Source: Robertkochia marina
GTDB lineage: Bacteria; Bacteroidota; Bacteroidia; Flavobacteriales; Flavobacteriaceae
Assembly (NCBI RefSeq): GCF_004799345.1
Contig: NZ_SSMC01000003.1
Location: forward strand, 124,001-188,000
DNA length: 64,000 nt
Direction: 5' to 3'
Translations under genes and position numbers: made by a program
The notes under the pieces: model-generated
Database searches by the model: none
What the model was told of the DNA's origin: nothing
What the model saw: the letters and a program-made list of their open reading frames with translations, nothing else
In this document: positions 63,191 to 64,000 of the stretch, one piece after another
Numbering within the stretch: the first letter of the stretch is position 1
Layout: each line of letters begins with the position of its first letter

Positions 63191-64000
63191 GGATACTACA
63201 GGGAAATCGTTTGATCTGAATCTTTTTAAAAGATTGATGAGATATACCCAACCGTATAAGGTGACTTTTTTTGGGGTTGCTTTTGCGGCTTTAATGCTGT
63301 CTTTCTTTTCTTCTGTACGGCCCATAATTCTAAGGTATACTGTTAATGATTATATCATTGGTAAAGATGCCGAATCCCTGCTGTATTTTGTGTTATTAAT
63401 GACCGCAGCCCTGGTCTTGGAGGTGATCAGCCAACTGTCGTTCATTTATTTTGCCAATTGGCTCGGACAATCAGTGATCAGAGATATCCGGCTTAAACTC
63501 TTTAATCATATGATACGTTTCCGGATGAAGTATTTTGATAGTTCATCGGTCGGGATTCTCGTAACAAGAGCCGTGAATGATATAGAGCGTATTGCTGCCA
63601 TTTTCAGCGACGGACTTTTTATGATCGTCAGTGATCTTCTTAAAATGACAGTGGTAGCCGGGGTAATGATCTATTTTAACTGGAAACTTTCTGTGATCAT
63701 TTTTGCCGTACTTCCTTTAATGTTATACGCTACCCGCCTTTTTCAAAAAGCCATGAAAAAAGCCTTTATAGAGGTGCGTAAAGAGGTGGCTAATTTAAAT
63801 TCCTTTGTCCAGGAGCGATTAACAGGAATGAAGATCGTACAGTTGTTTGTTCGGGAAAAGAAGGAGTACGATGATTTTGTTGCGATCAATGAAAAGCATA
63901 AAACAGCCTGGATCAATACGGTGTGGTATAATTCTATTTTTATAGCCGTTGTTGAGATGATGGCAGCGGTCACCACCGGACTTTTAGTTTGGTATGGAGG
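63183..64000 (+). CDS. ABC transporter, transmembrane part (cut by the window end)
   Basis: ATG at 63183 overlaps the end of truA by 8 nt and opens a frame that runs off the window (272 codons seen). The translation, MSKDTTGKSFDLNLFKRLM..., shows the exporter-type ABC membrane domain: pairs of long hydrophobic helices, SVGILVTRAVNDIERI (coupling helix pattern) and FNWKLSVIIFAVLPLMLYATRLFQKAMKKAFIEVRKEVANLNSFVQERLTGMKIVQLFVREKKEYDDF. The nucleotide-binding domain would lie beyond 64000. MsbA-like or multidrug type cannot be told apart here. Confidence 0.9.
   Translation, partial: MSKDTTGKSFDLNLFKRLMRYTQPYKVTFFGVAFAALMLSFFSSVRPIILRYTVNDYIIGKDAESLLYFVLLMTAALVLEVISQLSFIYFANWLGQSVIRDIRLKLFNHMIRFRMKYFDSSSVGILVTRAVNDIERIAAIFSDGLFMIVSDLLKMTVVAGVMIYFNWKLSVIIFAVLPLMLYATRLFQKAMKKAFIEVRKEVANLNSFVQERLTGMKIVQLFVREKKEYDDFVAINEKHKTAWINTVWYNSIFIAVVEMMAAVTTGLLVWYG

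Overview
The window is a chromosomal segment from a member of the Bacteroidota, almost certainly a Flavobacteriaceae-like organism; the genus cannot be fixed from sequence alone. The evidence is the family content (DUF2851, DUF1573, DUF3467, a stand-alone TonB plug protein, the THX ribosomal protein, the SprB-like extension on an alanine symporter), promoters of the Bacteroidota type (TAnnTTTG, often with a TTG-rich element about 19 nt upstream), and the near absence of Shine-Dalgarno sequences, with rpsU as a striking exception. Most of the segment is housekeeping DNA in short operons. No prophage, CRISPR array, plasmid functions or recognisable defence island were found.

Layout. 1-3110: a GCS2/CBS fusion with an overlapping AstE-type metallohydrolase. 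3136-4556: a REP-associated tyrosine transposase flanked on both sides by pairs of 118-bp inverted-repeat elements. 4602-12710: DUF1573 protein and valS diverging, then a leftward block rsfS, ftsH, LUD, cdsA, psd and an acyl-CoA-binding protein. 12802-17675: birA, glutathione peroxidase, an SRPBCC protein, pyrE facing a NUDIX gene across overlapping start regions, and an M14 peptidase. 17872-26318: SulP transporter, coaD, ddl, PASTA protein, RluD-type pseudouridine synthase, VOC protein, yaaA, plug-only protein, THX, a glycosylase-like protein and a small ORF. 26386-34496: an M20 peptidase downstream of a complete trpEGDCFBA operon, preceded by a leader peptide with three consecutive Trp codons and an intrinsic terminator. 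34577-36356: a marR, nitroreductase, yceI unit with two matching palindromic operator candidates. 36437-46424: thioredoxin-fold proteins, rhodanese, DUF2851, PspC-like, a K+ channel, an unusual Na+/alanine symporter fusion, a helix-hairpin-helix protein, acyl-CoA dehydrogenase, rpsU, xerC and an HPF/RaiA-type factor. 46448-60195: tRNA genes, then tRNA-Thr, tuf, tRNA-Trp, secE, nusG, rplKAJL and rpoBC. 60219-64000: DUF3467 and DUF998 proteins, a phosphoesterase, truA and the start of an ABC exporter.

The genes worth most attention are regulatory or architectural: the trp leader/attenuator; promoters whose -7 box lies only 4-5 nt from a start codon (trpL, pyrE, the PspC gene), suggesting leaderless transcripts; a perfect 12-nt anti-SD match before rpsU; terminators that sit directly after a promoter or inside a coding start; repeated tRNA-Thr 3' ends in a 104-bp tandem duplication; and the symporter carrying SprB-like and lipoyl-like domains.
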